Part shown: positions 31,491 through 41,076 of the stretch, piece by piece
How the letters are laid out: each line of letters opens with the position of its first letter
Position numbering within the stretch: position 1 is the first letter of the stretch
DNA from: Pararge aegeria
Lineage: Eukaryota > Arthropoda > Insecta > Lepidoptera > Nymphalidae
Assembly (NCBI RefSeq): GCF_905163445.1
Contig: NC_053193.1
Coordinates: 1,364,001-1,428,000, forward strand
Direction: 5' to 3'
Length of the DNA stretch: 64,000 nt
Translations under genes and position numbers: made by a program
The notes under the pieces: model-generated
Databases searched by the model: none
Seen by the model: the letters and a program-made list of their open reading frames with translations, nothing else
What the model was told of the DNA's origin: nothing

Positions 31491-31690
31491 TCTATACTAA
31501 TTTTACAAAGAGGTAAAGTTAGTAAGTTTGTGAGATTGGGGGTAATCTCTGGACAGATTTTGAAAATTCTTTCACCAATATGAAGCTAAATTATTTTTGA
31601 GTGCCATAGGCTGTATATATTAAACTAAAAGCTAAAAAGAACTTTTCATGGTAGTCGGATTTGCGAAATAAGTAAGTTGGAGAAAAAACG
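31491..31690 (+). mobile_element. Helitron 5' part
   Basis: After an A at 31490: TCTATACTAATTTTACAAAGAGG then GTAAGTTTGTGAGATTGG and ACAGATTTTGAAAATTCTTTC, typical Helitron 5' text. The CTRR end is not identified. Confidence 0.55.
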
Positions 31691-31818
31691 GTCGAACGAA
31701 AACTTTACTTACGAACGCGGCCTTATTATTATTAAAGTAATATGAAAAATTAACCTTAATGCCCACAAACCGGCTTTCTAGTGGCGTGAAGGGCCGAAGC
31801 ACTATATTCCCCTGAGTT

Positions 31819-31894
31819 TCTTACCGGATTCTCAGTAGAATCTGCCTTCAGTACTGGCGGTAGAGTCATGACAGACAGACTTAAAGTTTAAGAA
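31819..31894 (+). mobile_element. J' fragment
   Basis: TGAGTTTCTTACCGGATTCTCAGTAGAATCTGCCTTC, GGCGGTAGAGTCATGACAGACAGACTT. The tail is missing. Confidence 0.65.
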
Positions 31895-31923
31895 TCGTTT
31901 ATATTACCTTATTACCTACTTGA

Positions 31924-32182
31924 ATAATAAATAAATATACTGTGAGAATACACACATCGCCCTCTAGCCCCAAAGTAAGCATAGCTTGTGTTATTGGTGC
32001 TAATAAACTGATGAATGATGAATTTTTATGAATAATATACATAAATATTTATAAAATTTATATAAACATGCAGACACTGAAAAACATATTTATCACACCG
32101 ACATTTTGTAGTTCTGGGAATCGAAAATACAGCCTTGAACTCAGAAAGCAGGGTCGCTGCCCACTGGGCCAATCGGCCGTCC
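31924..32182 (-). mobile_element. SINE-II copy, full length
   Basis: AATAATAAATAAATATACTG tail, CATCGCCCTCTAGCCCCAAAG, GCAGACACTGAAAAAC, TTCTGGGAATCGAAAATACAG (damaged B box) and the head end GGGCCAATCGGCCGTCC. Confidence 0.87.
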
Positions 32183-32543
32183 AAATAACTTGAAATATAT
32201 AAATTTAAAATTTGAATTTGAATTGTGTTGAGCATCTGCCTTATCAGGGCAGCATAAGCTTGTAACTAGTACCACACAGCTCCTGAACGGCAGTCAGCTC
32301 GGGGACAAGGCAGCATTACTCATCGGTCAAACGCTCCCTGGGGTGGAGCGAGAAGGCATAGCATCTGTCTCTGTCTGCTTCGTCTGTGTTAGTGTTTTTT
32401 TCGATTTAGAGATCGAATTCCAATATCCCCCGCATTGTCTTTCGGACGGGAGCGAAGTGATTTTTGTGTTAAGTTTTTGTTACAATGTTTCATATTGCGT
32501 GCTCGAACCGGCACGCCTTATCGACAATGTATGCATTGATCTA
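32183..32543. other. unassigned DNA
   Basis: No family match; the plus frame 32343-32570 is cysteine- and valine-rich without a recognisable domain. Confidence 0.35.
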
Positions 32544-32784
32544 AATTCAAAATTCATTTATTTCAAGTAGGCCTAGCTTATTAGCACTTTTGAAACGTCA
32601 GGTCTGTCTGTTTATTCATTGGTAAGTCCAAAATGACCTTAGGAATCATATTATAAAAGCGTATACTCAATCCCACAAATGACTTCTGCACCTTTCGCAG
32701 ACGATTTGTATAGTTGCAATGAACTTTCTCTTTAATCGGGTTAAACTTTAATCCGATTATAATAGGAATACGATAATACCCCAT
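32544..32784 (-). pseudogene. LINE-J ORF2 C-terminus and 3' end
   Basis: The minus frame has NRLRKVQKSFVGLSIRFYN followed by MIPKVILDLPMNK, stop at 32581. The motif RLxKVQxSFxGxxIRFYNxxP is the conserved C-terminal tail of a common insect non-LTR reverse transcriptase group (CR1/Jockey superfamily; exact clade uncertain). The 3' UTR has TACTTGAAATAAATGAATTTTGAAT, the tail shared with the J' elements. A second remnant of the same protein is at 61983-62225. The polymerase domain is gone, so it is inactive. Confidence 0.78.
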
Positions 32785-32960
32785 CGGTTCAGTAGTTATT
32801 ACTCCGGCTTACTTGTTTGCAAATAGCCTTGTATAACAGTCGGAACGCGAAATCAATCAATGATGGGAAAACGTGTTTGTTAAAAAAAAGGACTACTACC
32901 TTAAGATTTGTCAGCTGTCTTGTCAGTGTTACTTCAGAGATCCGTATACGGTTGAATATC

Positions 32961-33263
32961 ATCATATCAACCCATAACCGGCCCTCTACAGGGCACGCGT
33001 ATCCTCTCACAATGAGATGTGGTTTCGGCTGTAGTCCAACACGCTAGCTCAGTGCGGATTGGTGGACACCACACGTCTTTGAGAACATTATGAAGTACAC
33101 AGGTATGCAGGTTTCCTCACGATGTTTTCCTTTACATTTAAAGCAAGTGATATTTTAATTGTTTAAAACGCAGATAGTTAGAAAAGTTAGAGCTGCGTGC
33201 TGGGATTCCAACTCAGCCCACCGAAAGTGAAACCGAAGTCCTAACCACTTAGCTATTACTGCT
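32961..33263 (-). mobile_element. full-length SINE-I with 10-bp target duplication
   Basis: GTTGAATATC at 32951-32960 and 33264-33273 bounds 303 bp. The tail ATCATATCAACCCATAACCGG, the body and the head end ACTTAGCTATTACTGCT are all present. It landed at the 3' edge of a SINE-IV. Confidence 0.92.
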
Positions 33264-33274
33264 GTTGAATATCG

Positions 33275-33588
33275 TAGCCTATTAATGTCCCACTGCTGGG
33301 CACAGGCCTCCACTGTCATAGGAGAGACGGCTTTAGAGCGTAGACCCACCACGCTGCTCCAATACGGGTTGGTGGGCTTTAACGATTGTTATCACAAGAT
33401 AATAATAGTAATCGGGACGGACGGCTTAAATTGCTCTCCGAGGAACGGGGAACGCTACTTCTTAACTCCGCATTGGTAAAATCAATATAGCTACAGCAAT
33501 TTTTGGCCCGACCTGGGATACGAAACCAGGACCTCTTGTTCCGTAATTGAAGATTCTAACCATTACACCGACGCAGCGAGGCAGCTAA
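33275..33588 (-). mobile_element. SINE-IV copy, full length
   Basis: Minus strand: the head GCGTCGGTGTAATGGTTAGA (A box) with the B-box area GGTCCTGGTTTCGTATCCC, then TTCCTCGGAGAGCAATTTAAGCC, and the 3' part GTGGGTCTACGCTCTAAAGCC...GGAGGCCTGTGCCCAGCAGTGGG. The head and CCTCGGAGAGC match 221-520; the 3' halves of the two copies differ. Confidence 0.75.
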
Positions 33589-33789
33589 ATTAATACTAAT
33601 GTAATATCACGCATTTGTCGTTATTGCCGCAGCCGACGCCGGGTGTAAAAATAAATGCCGCCATAACGTGCGGGGAATTGTGACCGCCACATGTTGTCGT
33701 GAGAATGGCGCGAGCAACAAAACAACAGTCTTCAAATGGCGTCCATTATTTCATTACTTTGCTGTCACTTTCGTTTTCAGTAAATTTTT
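33589..33789. other. single-copy GC-richer stretch
   Basis: GCCGCAGCCGACGCCGGGTG to TTGCTGTCACTTTCGTTTTCAG has no copy elsewhere in the window. It ends with a pyrimidine-rich CAG resembling a splice acceptor, but no exon-like frame follows. Confidence 0.3.
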
Positions 33790-33850
33790 ATAGCTGCTGC
33801 CTGCGACTACGTCCGCGGTAACGAGATTATTTATTTAATTTGCCCTTTTT
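33790..33850 (-). mobile_element. Helitron 3' end
   Basis: Minus strand GCGGACGTAGTCGCAGGCAGCAGCTAT, the GACGxAGTCGCGGGCAACAGCTAG ending of the 36970 and 61517 Helitrons with point changes. The 5' part is not traced. Confidence 0.55.
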
Positions 33851-34015
33851 TTTCAAACAAATTATAATCCAAAAAAATATTCAAAAAGTTTATTATATAT
33901 ACGCTGTGGTAAATATTATGTGGTTTAACGTTTTTTTATTGATTTAATGTACATATTTTTATTATGCATAATTTATAAAATAAATATTAGTTTTTCTTAA
34001 CTGCTATATAAACTA

Positions 34016-34190
34016 CTAGTTGTACCCTGCCACGCTTCGCTGTGGCACATTGTGATTGAATGGTTGAGAAAAATAGATAAAAACAATCCTTGATGGGTAT
34101 TATATATATCATGCTAAAATTTCAGGCCGATAACTTTTTGAGTTTTTGAAGCGTACACAAAGCAACATAACATTTATATATATATATAGA
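34016..34190 (-). mobile_element. non-autonomous Helitron, 175 bp, complete
   Basis: Minus strand: TCTATATATATATAAATG after an A, and GCCACAGCGAAGCGTGGCAG...CTAG before a T. GCCACAGCGAAGCGTGGC is the 3' hairpin just before CTRR, a defining Helitron feature. Confidence 0.78.
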
Positions 34191-34519
34191 TATGTGTTTT
34201 AGCACTAAAGATGTCCCTCCTACTTCCAGAGGCAACCAGTATTATTTGGAAATTATAGATAGTTGCAATCATTGACTGCAAATCTCTCTTCCGCACTTAA
34301 AGTTTTAGTAGTAGTACCTATTAAAGCATTTTGTGGCCAAGCTTGTCCAGGGAAGTCCCTACTACCCCCTGCGTCCCAGTCCGAAGGGTGTCATTTCATA
34401 GGATGTGTTCCTTGCATGGCATTCAAAGTGTTCCTCTGTTTATGTAACAAATTATGGTTTTTCACTAACCATTAGGTTACCACAGCTTGGTCCATTTATT
34501 ACTATAAAAAAACCTTTAG
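34191..34519. other. unassigned DNA
   Basis: The plus frame 34263-34475 (70 codons) has no domain. No family match. Confidence 0.35.
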
Positions 34520-35117
34520 GATGTTATCAACAATTATAATTATATAAATAATTTGAACGCCCCCACAATCTCCTCTAGGGCTAAAATTGATCGAAATCGG
34601 ATAGTAAGTGACCTTAATTTAACAAACATGAAACTTTTAATGAAATTTTTTTTCTTTTTTTTCATCAGCACCCCCCGTAACCGATTTTGTGATTTAAACT
34701 TCATTCAATACATTCTTGTTTGCTCGTAACATAGCCCTAAAGTTTTTTATGATTTTTTCTAATCATTAACGCCCCCGCTATACACTTTGGAGATTTAACA
34801 CTTATAAAAAAGTTAGCCTATCCATTAAGTCAACGTATCCTCTGTAGAGGATGCAAAATTTCAATTCAATAATATTAATAGTTTTAACGGAACAACCGTA
34901 AAAAACTCTGAAGATTTATATATTTATATAAGTGTGCGAAATGTCATACTCCTCAACAATTTTCGTAAAAAACGGTACAAAGTTTTAGCTTCTCGTATTA
35001 TTGTATAGATAATCTATCTCTGTGCTAATTTTCATCCAGATCGGTCCAATTGTTCTGGCGTGATTGAATAGGTACCTAACGATATCCATCCAACCATCCA
35101 AACAGTCGCATTTTATA
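34520..35117 (-). mobile_element. Helitron-like sequence, boundaries partly lost
   Basis: GAACGCCCCCACAATCTCC, CTAAAATTGATCGAAATCGG, TTTCATCCAGATCGGTCC and CATCCATCCAACCATCC are standard lepidopteran Helitron interior phrases. The 5' side would be at GTCGCATTTTATA (about 35117). Confidence 0.5.
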
Positions 35118-35250
35118 CTAGCTGACCCGGTTATAACGGTTTAATATCTTAAAAAACCTAAAACCTATTTGCAGCGCCACCTACCGGGTCCAGTTTTACT
35201 TCCAAACTATATAATACGCTCGCGATTATAGTTCCAATTTGAATAATTTA
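35118..35250 (-). mobile_element. Helitron 3' terminal part
   Basis: A|CTAGCTGACCCGG at 35117-35130 is the reverse of ...GGGTCAGCTAG|T, the same ending as the Helitron at 1072. It abuts the previous Helitron, giving two head-to-tail units. The far end is not resolved. Confidence 0.5.
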
Positions 35251-35354
35251 GAAAGGAATTTGCAGGTACATAAACAATCTTAATTATAAAACTATTTATT
35301 TTTATAAGGTTGCTTGGAAGCTTCCGGCTCCGCTTTCAGCTCACACAAGATAGA

Positions 35355-35571
35355 AAAATGAATGTTAAAATGCAAAATGTAAATTGTTGATGTTGGAAAA
35401 GAGCAACTGCTGAGTTTCTTGCCGGCTTCTTCTCGGTAGAATCTGCCTTCCGAACCGGTGGTAGAATCACTACAAACAGACAGACTTGACGTTTCAAAAG
35501 TGCTTATATTAGGCCTACTTGAAATAAATAAATTTTGAATTTTGAATAAATTTTGAATTTTGAATTTTGAA
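35355..35571 (+). mobile_element. J' element with (TTTTGAA)n tail
   Basis: AAATGTAAATTGTTGATG, AAAGAGCAACTGCTGAGTTTC, GCCGGCTTCTTCTCGGTAGAATC, GAACCGGTGGTAGAATCAC, TTGACGTTTCAAAAGTGC, GGCCTACTTGAAATAAAT, then repeated TTTTGAA. Best-preserved J' copy in the window. Confidence 0.75.
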
Positions 35572-36377
35572 GGATTAATATCATGATAGGAATGTCACCA
35601 TCTTTCCATTGTACCCGTGTTTTGATTAACAAATTATAACAAAAAGCGGGTATTGGAAGGTCGACGTATTGCTTTGAATCCACGTCCCAAGTCAAGAACT
35701 TATAATGTCGATCCGTTTCATACATTATCGTGATTCCAACGAGTAGGCAGTGAAGTAGGTATTGTCGTAGGGATGTTTAAGTAATGTCGAGCCAGTCAAA
35801 ACATCCGTCGCTGATTCAAGCGAATTTTTAAAGGCGTGCTCTATCGCTGCATGAAGTCTTAGTACAAACAGCGGAGTTGTTTTGGTACGACAATATTTAT
35901 TTAACTGTATTTATAAACTGCTCAGCAAATCGGGTACTTGTAATTACTACTCACCTGATTTCGAAAGTGATATGATTCTAGTAGAATTAGAATTATAAAC
36001 TTAGTAGGTAAGAGTTCGATTCCTGCCACCTCTAACTTTTCGGAATTATGTGCGTTTTAAGATATTCAAATAATTCATTAGTTTTTGATGGTCCCAAGAT
36101 GGATAAAAAATGAGTTATTGTCATATGGTAAATTTACCAACAACCCATTCTATATATTTTTCGAAACTGAGAGAAAACTGTGTCACATACTTATAATATT
36201 ATTTGATAATTTTGATGTATATGTAAGTGTATATATACAATATATATATATATATCTGACTTTGTCACAATTTAAACTTCTAAAGAGTAACGACATTAAG
36301 CATTTGAACATGCTATGATATTAACTATTAAAAATCACGGGTTATGTTTTTTTTAAATAAAAAACATTAATAATTCA
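35572..36377. other. unassigned DNA with a SINE-I scrap
   Basis: 36002-36070 is a SINE-I scrap (GAGTTCGATTCCTGCC, CTCTAACTTTTCGGAATTATGTGCG). A (TA)n run lies at about 36237-36256. Otherwise nothing. Confidence 0.45.
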
Positions 36378-36540
36378 TTATTCAAGTAGGCCCATAGGTG
36401 GCCCTTTTGATGCGTTCATTACATGAGAATTACACGGTAGTGAGATAAAGGCGATAACCTTATTCATAAACTTAAAACTAAACCTAAAGGATCCAAATAC
36501 GACCTCGCCCACACCAAACTTGACCGGGTGTTTTTTTTTT
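36378..36540 (-). mobile_element. family G copy
   Basis: TTCAAGTAGGCCCATAGGTGG, CCTTTTGATGCGTTC, GGCGATAACCTTATTC and CTTGACCGGGTGTTTTTTTTTT, reverse of the 24104 copy. The 24104 tail side is present without the TTGACT repeats. Confidence 0.65.
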
Positions 36541-36969
36541 AATTCCAATCGGCCCAATCAAATCGGCCATAGACTAACAAACAAATCGGCTTTAAATCTC
36601 AAGTCAGCGTGTCTATAGACTCCATTTACCGGTTAGCAGCGGTTTTCGACCACAAAACTAAAGCGGATCGTTTAAACTTTTTCTATTCGTAAAAGAATGC
36701 TCTAAAAAGCAACCATTACAAAGGGTGCTGTTCAAAGACAAGGCAACAAAACAGCTCTACGAAACCGCAGGGTAACAATTGACCATTCAGACCGTTTGAA
36801 ACTAAACAATTGCTTTTCTTTTTGCAGGTAAACAACTGAAAGCTGTTTGTTTGGAGTCTTCGGTGAGAGATAAGATGAAACGATGTCGTGAAAAATGACA
36901 ATTTAAACCTATTTTTATATATTTTTCGCTCATTTGCGATGTATATGATATTCGATGGAATAACTAAAA
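36541..36969. other. unassigned DNA
   Basis: No family match and no coding signal. Confidence 0.35.
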
Positions 36970-37148
36970 TCCTTACCTACTAATATTATAAATGCGAAAG
37001 TGTGTTTGTTACAATCCACTGGATTTTTGGCATAGAGATAGTTGGAAAATCGGAGAGTAACTTTGGCTAAGTTTTCCCAGGAAAACATTTCCCATGGGAT
37101 TTGTATAAAACAGTAACTAACGCGGACGTAGTCGCGGGCAACAGCTAG
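36970..37148 (+). mobile_element. non-autonomous Helitron, 179 bp, complete
   Basis: A|TCCTTACCTACTAATATTATAAATGCG at the 5' end, GCGGACGTAGTCGCGGGCAAC-AGCTAG|T at the 3' end. No coding capacity. Confidence 0.82.
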
Positions 37149-37200
37149 TGATATATAAATTAACAATTTAAATACCTCAGAATTTTAATATGGGTGCATT

Positions 37201-37510
37201 ATTCTACCAGTCAAGCCCTTTTATTTGAAAAACATAGTTTTGAAAAAAAAAAAAATTGCCATTATGTTGTGGCAATTTTTTGGTTGTGGCAAAGTGTATG
37301 GTATTCTACTAGTCAAGCCCTTTCATTTGATATAGAGAGTTGTGAAAAAATACGTAAATCGCCATTTTGTAGCGGCGACCATCTTTGACCGATTTTCATC
37401 GAACATAGCTAAGAACACTCCCGACTTTCACGTTTCCAAAAAAAACAAAATTCAAGTCGGTTCATCCGTTCGGGATATAAAATGCCACAGACAGACAGAC
37501 ACACAAACAC
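37201..37510 (+). repeat. tandem pair of about 102-bp units in a transposon fragment
   Basis: ATTCTACCAGTCAAGCCCTT (37201) recurs as ATTCTACTAGTCAAGCCCTT (37303), each followed by ATTTGA and a GCCATT/ATxTTG block. The sequence then runs into TTTCATCGAACATAGCTAAG, CGGTTCATCCGTTCGGG and (CAGA)n, common in lepidopteran Helitron-like elements. Confidence 0.6.
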
Positions 37511-37919
37511 ATCATAAACCTAGCTTACAGAATAACTTAATGCAGAGGAAACCGCCGAAGACAGCTGGTATTTTCAAAACTCTTTTTTAATCGTAACATA
37601 TGTTATACGTTCCACACAAGATAATTGCAGCGGGTAACGCGAGGCATCCATAGAAAAAGCCGAAGAAATTCCGAGTTAATTTTTCCGCGTAGCACATATA
37701 ATGTAATGCAAGCGTAATGAGTTTCCAAGAAGCGAGAACTGGTCTGAGTCAGCTGCGACCTTAGACCGGTGCAATGTGACACATTTCCGCTGTGTGTTTG
37801 GCTGTCCCCTCTAATACCTAACTGGTGTGCGATTCAGTAACTTTAACACCTTGCCAATGGCTTATTATTACTCAAACGCATATAATTGCCAAATATAACT
37901 TACAATAAACATTGAACCT

Positions 37920-38400
37920 TGATTTACCTAATCCTCGAAAAGCAGGGTACGGTGCAATTTAAGATTTCTTCAATACTTATTTTAATAATTTTTTTTTTAT
38001 TTACAAATATTTAGTATCAATTTCATATATTAACCCACTGGTTGGGCGAAGGCCCTCTCGTTCCCTTTTTCCATTTTTTTGTTATGTTTTCCTATTATTA
38101 TTTATTTATTATTTATTCGTGTCCTAATAATTTCTTTCATCTTTATTCTTCACACCAAACAAATCGGGCAATGTACTTTACGCACGTTTCGCTTCGACAC
38201 TGGAGCATTCTCAGGATATTTTGACTTTACAATTACCAATTTCTCAATGACAAATTCGCCAAATTCTCCTTTTATACCTTTAAGTAAAAGTTTCAAATGC
38301 ACATGATTTTACAGACACATTTGGCGGTGGTAGAGCGATTAACACTGCGGAAAATCTGTTTGGTGTGGAGTATAAAGATGGAAGTATGTTATTGTAAAAT
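37920..38400. mobile_element. LT-B element, interrupted
   Basis: Left: CGAAAAGCAGGGTACGGTGCAATTTAAG and TTCTTCAATACTTATT. Middle after an interruption (about 37985-38140): TTCTTCACACCAAACAAATCG, TTACGCACGTTTCGCTTCG, GGAGCATTCTCAGG. Right: AATCTGTTTGGTGTGGAGTATAAAG. The outer termini are eroded. Confidence 0.55.
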
Positions 38401-38428
38401 GCACCTTACACATCCAGATTTTCACGGA

Positions 38429-38604
38429 GTCATCATCATCATCATATCAACCAATTACCGGCTCCATACAGGGCACGGGTTGATATGATGATGGTGATGA
38501 AAATAAGAAGGGGTTAAGACCGTAGTCCACCACACTGGCCCGGATTGGTGGTCTCCTCACACCGTGGAGAACATAATGTAGAACTCTCAGGCATGCAGGT
38601 TATG
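38429..38604 (-). mobile_element. SINE-I copy, truncated, with an inverted tail insert
   Basis: Starts CATCATCATCATCATATCAACC (minus-strand tail), reaches CAGGGCACGGG, then unexpectedly has the plus-strand tail text TTGATATGATGATGGTGATG (about 38479-38498) before the body resumes at AATAAGAAGGGGTTAAGACCG. It ends at GGCATGCAGGT against a SINE-III. Confidence 0.7.
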
Positions 38605-38793
38605 CCGTGGCTAGTTACCACCCTACTGACAAAGACGTGCTTGATTTAGCGTTCCGGTACGCTTGTGCGTAAAAACCGATTAGGGGTGCGTTTTATAACC
38701 GCCATACCAGGTTAGCCCGCTACCATCGTACATGATCACCCACCAAAGATTAAAGTCAAGGGCTAACTTAAAGATGAATAAAAAAAGTTATAA
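38605..38793 (+). mobile_element. SINE-III copy, head missing
   Basis: GCCGTGGCTAGTTACCACCC, GACAAAGACGTGC, GATTTAGCGTTCCGGTACGC, AACCGATTAGGGGTGCG, AGGTTAGCCCGCTACCATCG and AGTCAAGGGCTAAC, joined directly to the SINE-I fragment. Confidence 0.75.
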
Positions 38794-39011
38794 ACATGGT
38801 GGTACTAGTTTCCCGGACGAGCTCTGCTACAAAAATACCTACCATCATACTACTATACTTCCATCACCTCAGTTCCACAGAAAAAAGTCGCGTTGAATTC
38901 ATAACTTCTTCCTTTTGGAAGCTGTATGATAAAATGGCTATACCTACATTTATGAATGCTTTATAAGTTACCACCAACGCAATATCCTGATGCCCTAGTC
39001 TGAGACTGTCG

Positions 39012-39053
39012 CCGGGGGCGGCGGGCGGAGGGCGGAGAGCGGGGAGGGGGTAG
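39012..39053 (+). repeat. G-rich tract with quadruplex potential
   Basis: Five runs of at least three G (GGGGG, GGG, GGG, GGGG, GGGGG) within about 40 bases, with loops of 4, 4, 8 and 1. A unique compositional spike in this AT-rich window. Confidence 0.85.
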
Positions 39054-39177
39054 CAAAGGTTATTGCAATTTATTGCTTTATGACTCGCTCATTTTGCTTA
39101 GGGCGGCCGAGCGCGGGGCGTTTCTTAGGAGACTTAGGGCACAGTTGTAATTATAATACAACCAGTGGTATATATAA

Positions 39178-39325
39178 TTGGAGGCAGCCGGCTCGTTACC
39201 GTGCCGCCAAGCGATTTAGCGTTTCGGTACGATCGTCGTACGCTCTCGTGGAAACCTATTTGGGGTATGGGGTTCATATAGTTGTCAATGTGAGCTGGTA
39301 ACGGGTTGATGGTGATGAGGATAAT
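39178..39325 (+). mobile_element. SINE-III fragment fused to a SINE-I tail
   Basis: GTGCCGCCAAGCGATTTAGCG, TTTCGGTACGATCG, AACCTATTTGGGGTATGG belong to SINE-III. From about 39288, GAGCTGGTAACGGGTTGATGGTGATGAGG is a SINE-I 3' end. Confidence 0.6.
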
Positions 39326-39360
39326 ATATCAACTAACTATTTGTTTCTTGGTAATGATAA

Positions 39361-39475
39361 TTGATGAACCAAGCAGATGGCCCACCTGATGATAAGTGAA
39401 CCATCGCTTATAAACAGAGCAACACTTTATGGGCACATAAGGTGCACGTTCTGGAACATGCAGCCCTATGTCCAT
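39361..39475. mobile_element. lepidopteran repeat 3' block, class not assigned
   Basis: ACCAAGCAGATGGCCCACC, TGATGATAAGTGAACCATCG, CATAAACAGAGCAACAC. I recognise this as a frequent lepidopteran interspersed phrase, probably a LINE end; no second full copy is here. Confidence 0.45.
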
Positions 39476-39548
39476 TAAATTGATGTGTAGGTGTTAAGCA
39501 TACTAACTAATTAACTTTCCATATTCTTATATCAGATATTTCTCTCTT

Positions 39549-39615
39549 GTTTGATCTGGTGGGAAAGATTTAGCTTTCCGGTACGATGTCACGTGGAAAC
39601 CGATGACAAGAAGTA
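39549..39615 (+). mobile_element. SINE-III fragment
   Basis: TTTGATCTGGTGGGAAAGAT, TTTAGCTTTCCGGTACGATG, GTGGAAACCGATGA. Confidence 0.55.
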
Positions 39616-39639
39616 TATCGATAATGCCCCCGCTTTTAA

Positions 39640-40110
39640 TACCCACCGGCACAATGTCAGAAATATTGGCTTTGAATCAAATATAATTTCATTATTTCTC
39701 CAAAACTATTTATATTATGAAAATTAAGCTTAATTTGCCATATTCCGCGAAAAGCAGGAGAATCTTTACGGTGTAATAAATATTTTTTTCTGTCTTTATA
39801 CAAACTTCGCACCAAAGAAGAAGAAGATTTGTTTGGTGTGGAGTATAAGAAGAAATTATAAATTACACCATACCGATTCTCCTGCTTTTCGCGGAGTATA
39901 GCAAATTAAGCTCAATTTTCATAATATATCATGGAATTCCGCAAAGAAAAGCCGATTTCTATCCAATAGTCAAAACGATTTATTAAGAATTATCAGCACA
40001 TTTGTTGAAATTGAATAAAATATCAGGCATAAATCAAATTATAATAAGGTATCCAAAGTGTAATTATTTACCAACTTTATAAAATTACTGTACCAACTAT
40101 AAGTAATTAA
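39640..40110 (+). repeat. family F copy split by LT-B
   Basis: CCCACCGGCACAATGTCAG and AATCAAATATAATTTCATTATTTC lie left; AATTATCAGCAC, AAGGTATCCAAAGTGTAATTATTTACC and AAATTACTGTACC lie right. Confidence 0.6.
39712..39936. mobile_element. LT-B element, compact and well preserved
   Basis: The left arm ATTATGAAAATTAAGCTTAATTTG, CCGCGAAAAGCAGGAGAATC is mirrored by GATTCTCCTGCTTTTCGCGG, AGCAAATTAAGCTCAATTTTCATAAT; the inner part TTTGTTTGGTGTGGAGTATAAG mirrors TTTATACAAACTTCGCACC. It sits inside family F. The target duplication is unresolved because the ends themselves are palindromic and AT-rich. Confidence 0.78.
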
Positions 40111-40562
40111 TGGATTTCAGTTTCTATGCAACACTTTATATTTATAATTGTTAGGTTAGTTGCCTGCTTATGGAAACCTAGATATGAACCCAACGAGAAC
40201 ACCCAAGCAACGATATGATTTTTTTTTGCATAGAGTCAGTTACACGATAAACTTTCGCATTTGTAACATGACCTTGGTATTTGTATTAGCAGTGAAGCGG
40301 ACAAAGCTGAGAGCATACAAACGCTTAAGTGTAAATGGCCTTATATGATTAAATACATTCAAAGTGTATTTATTTCTCATAAAGCATAGTTTACTCAGCG
40401 TTTTATTAACAATTTTCCACGTATTAAAATACCTTAAGCGTAATATATTGTGTTATTCCGATTACGAGTGTGGTGCAAAGATCATAGTCGCGGTGCTTGC
40501 AATCTTTACAATCTGTATAATAACATTGCACAGCTAAAATTACTGACTACACGAACCTTACA
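40111..40562. other. unassigned DNA
   Basis: No family match; the plus frame 40160-40348 has no domain. Confidence 0.35.
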
Positions 40563-40622
40563 CGTACTGACGCCCACGAGAGGTGTGAGGAGGCGTTTAC
40601 CCAGCATTGGGATGTTATAAGG
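40563..40622 (+). mobile_element. LINE 3' terminal scrap
   Basis: GAGGTGTGAGGAGGCGTTTACCCAGCATTGGGATG resembles the ...EEAFxQHWDV-type C-terminal codons and 3' end of a widespread lepidopteran LINE. Too short for a clade. Confidence 0.4.
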
Positions 40623-40735
40623 CTTTTTTTTATTCCACTACCAGTTAGCACGTGACTGCAATCTCACCTGTTATAAGTGATGATGCGGGCTAACTTATAT
40701 ATTCCATAACAAGTAAGTCCGCTATAATCTGCATC
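40623..40735 (-). mobile_element. SINE-III 3' fragment
   Basis: TTTATTCCACTACCAGTTAGC, GTGACTGCAATCTCACC, AGTGATGATGCGGGCTAAC. The sequence is then garbled. Confidence 0.6.
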
Positions 40736-40797
40736 ATTTATTAATAAAATTAAAATTTTATTTATTACCCATTATAATTCGTAATTTGAAATTCGAC

Positions 40798-40968
40798 TGA
40801 TGAATATTTTTATAAATAATATACATAAATACTTATAATATATATATAAACACGCAGACACTGAAAAACATTCATACTCATCACGCAAACATTTTCCAGT
40901 TGTGGGAATCGAACCCACGGCCATGGACTCAGAAAGCAGGCTCGCTGCCTACTGCGCCAGTCGGCCGT
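40798..40968 (-). mobile_element. SINE-II copy, 3' part missing
   Basis: TGATGAATATTTTTATAAATAATATAC through AAACACGCAGACACTG, CATTTTCCAGTTGTGGGAATCG and the head end TGCGCCAGTCGGCCGT. Confidence 0.85.
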
Positions 40969-41004
40969 AATGCAATAGTATTGAGTTTATTTAAGTGCAT
41001 TGGC

Positions 41005-41076
41005 CCGAGCCGGGGATCGAACCGAAGACATCGTGATCTGCAGTCGAACATGCTCACCACTTTGCCAACGAGGCAG
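41005..41076 (-). mobile_element. tRNA-like SINE head, family uncertain
   Basis: Minus strand: GCCTCGTTGGCAAAGTGGTG (A box), GGTTCGATCCCCGGCTCG (B box). A SINE-III- or SINE-IV-type head without its body. Confidence 0.55.

Noticed and set aside
37201..37400. CRISPR-like array
   Set aside because: Only two units, diverged, in a eukaryotic transposon fragment; no spacer structure.
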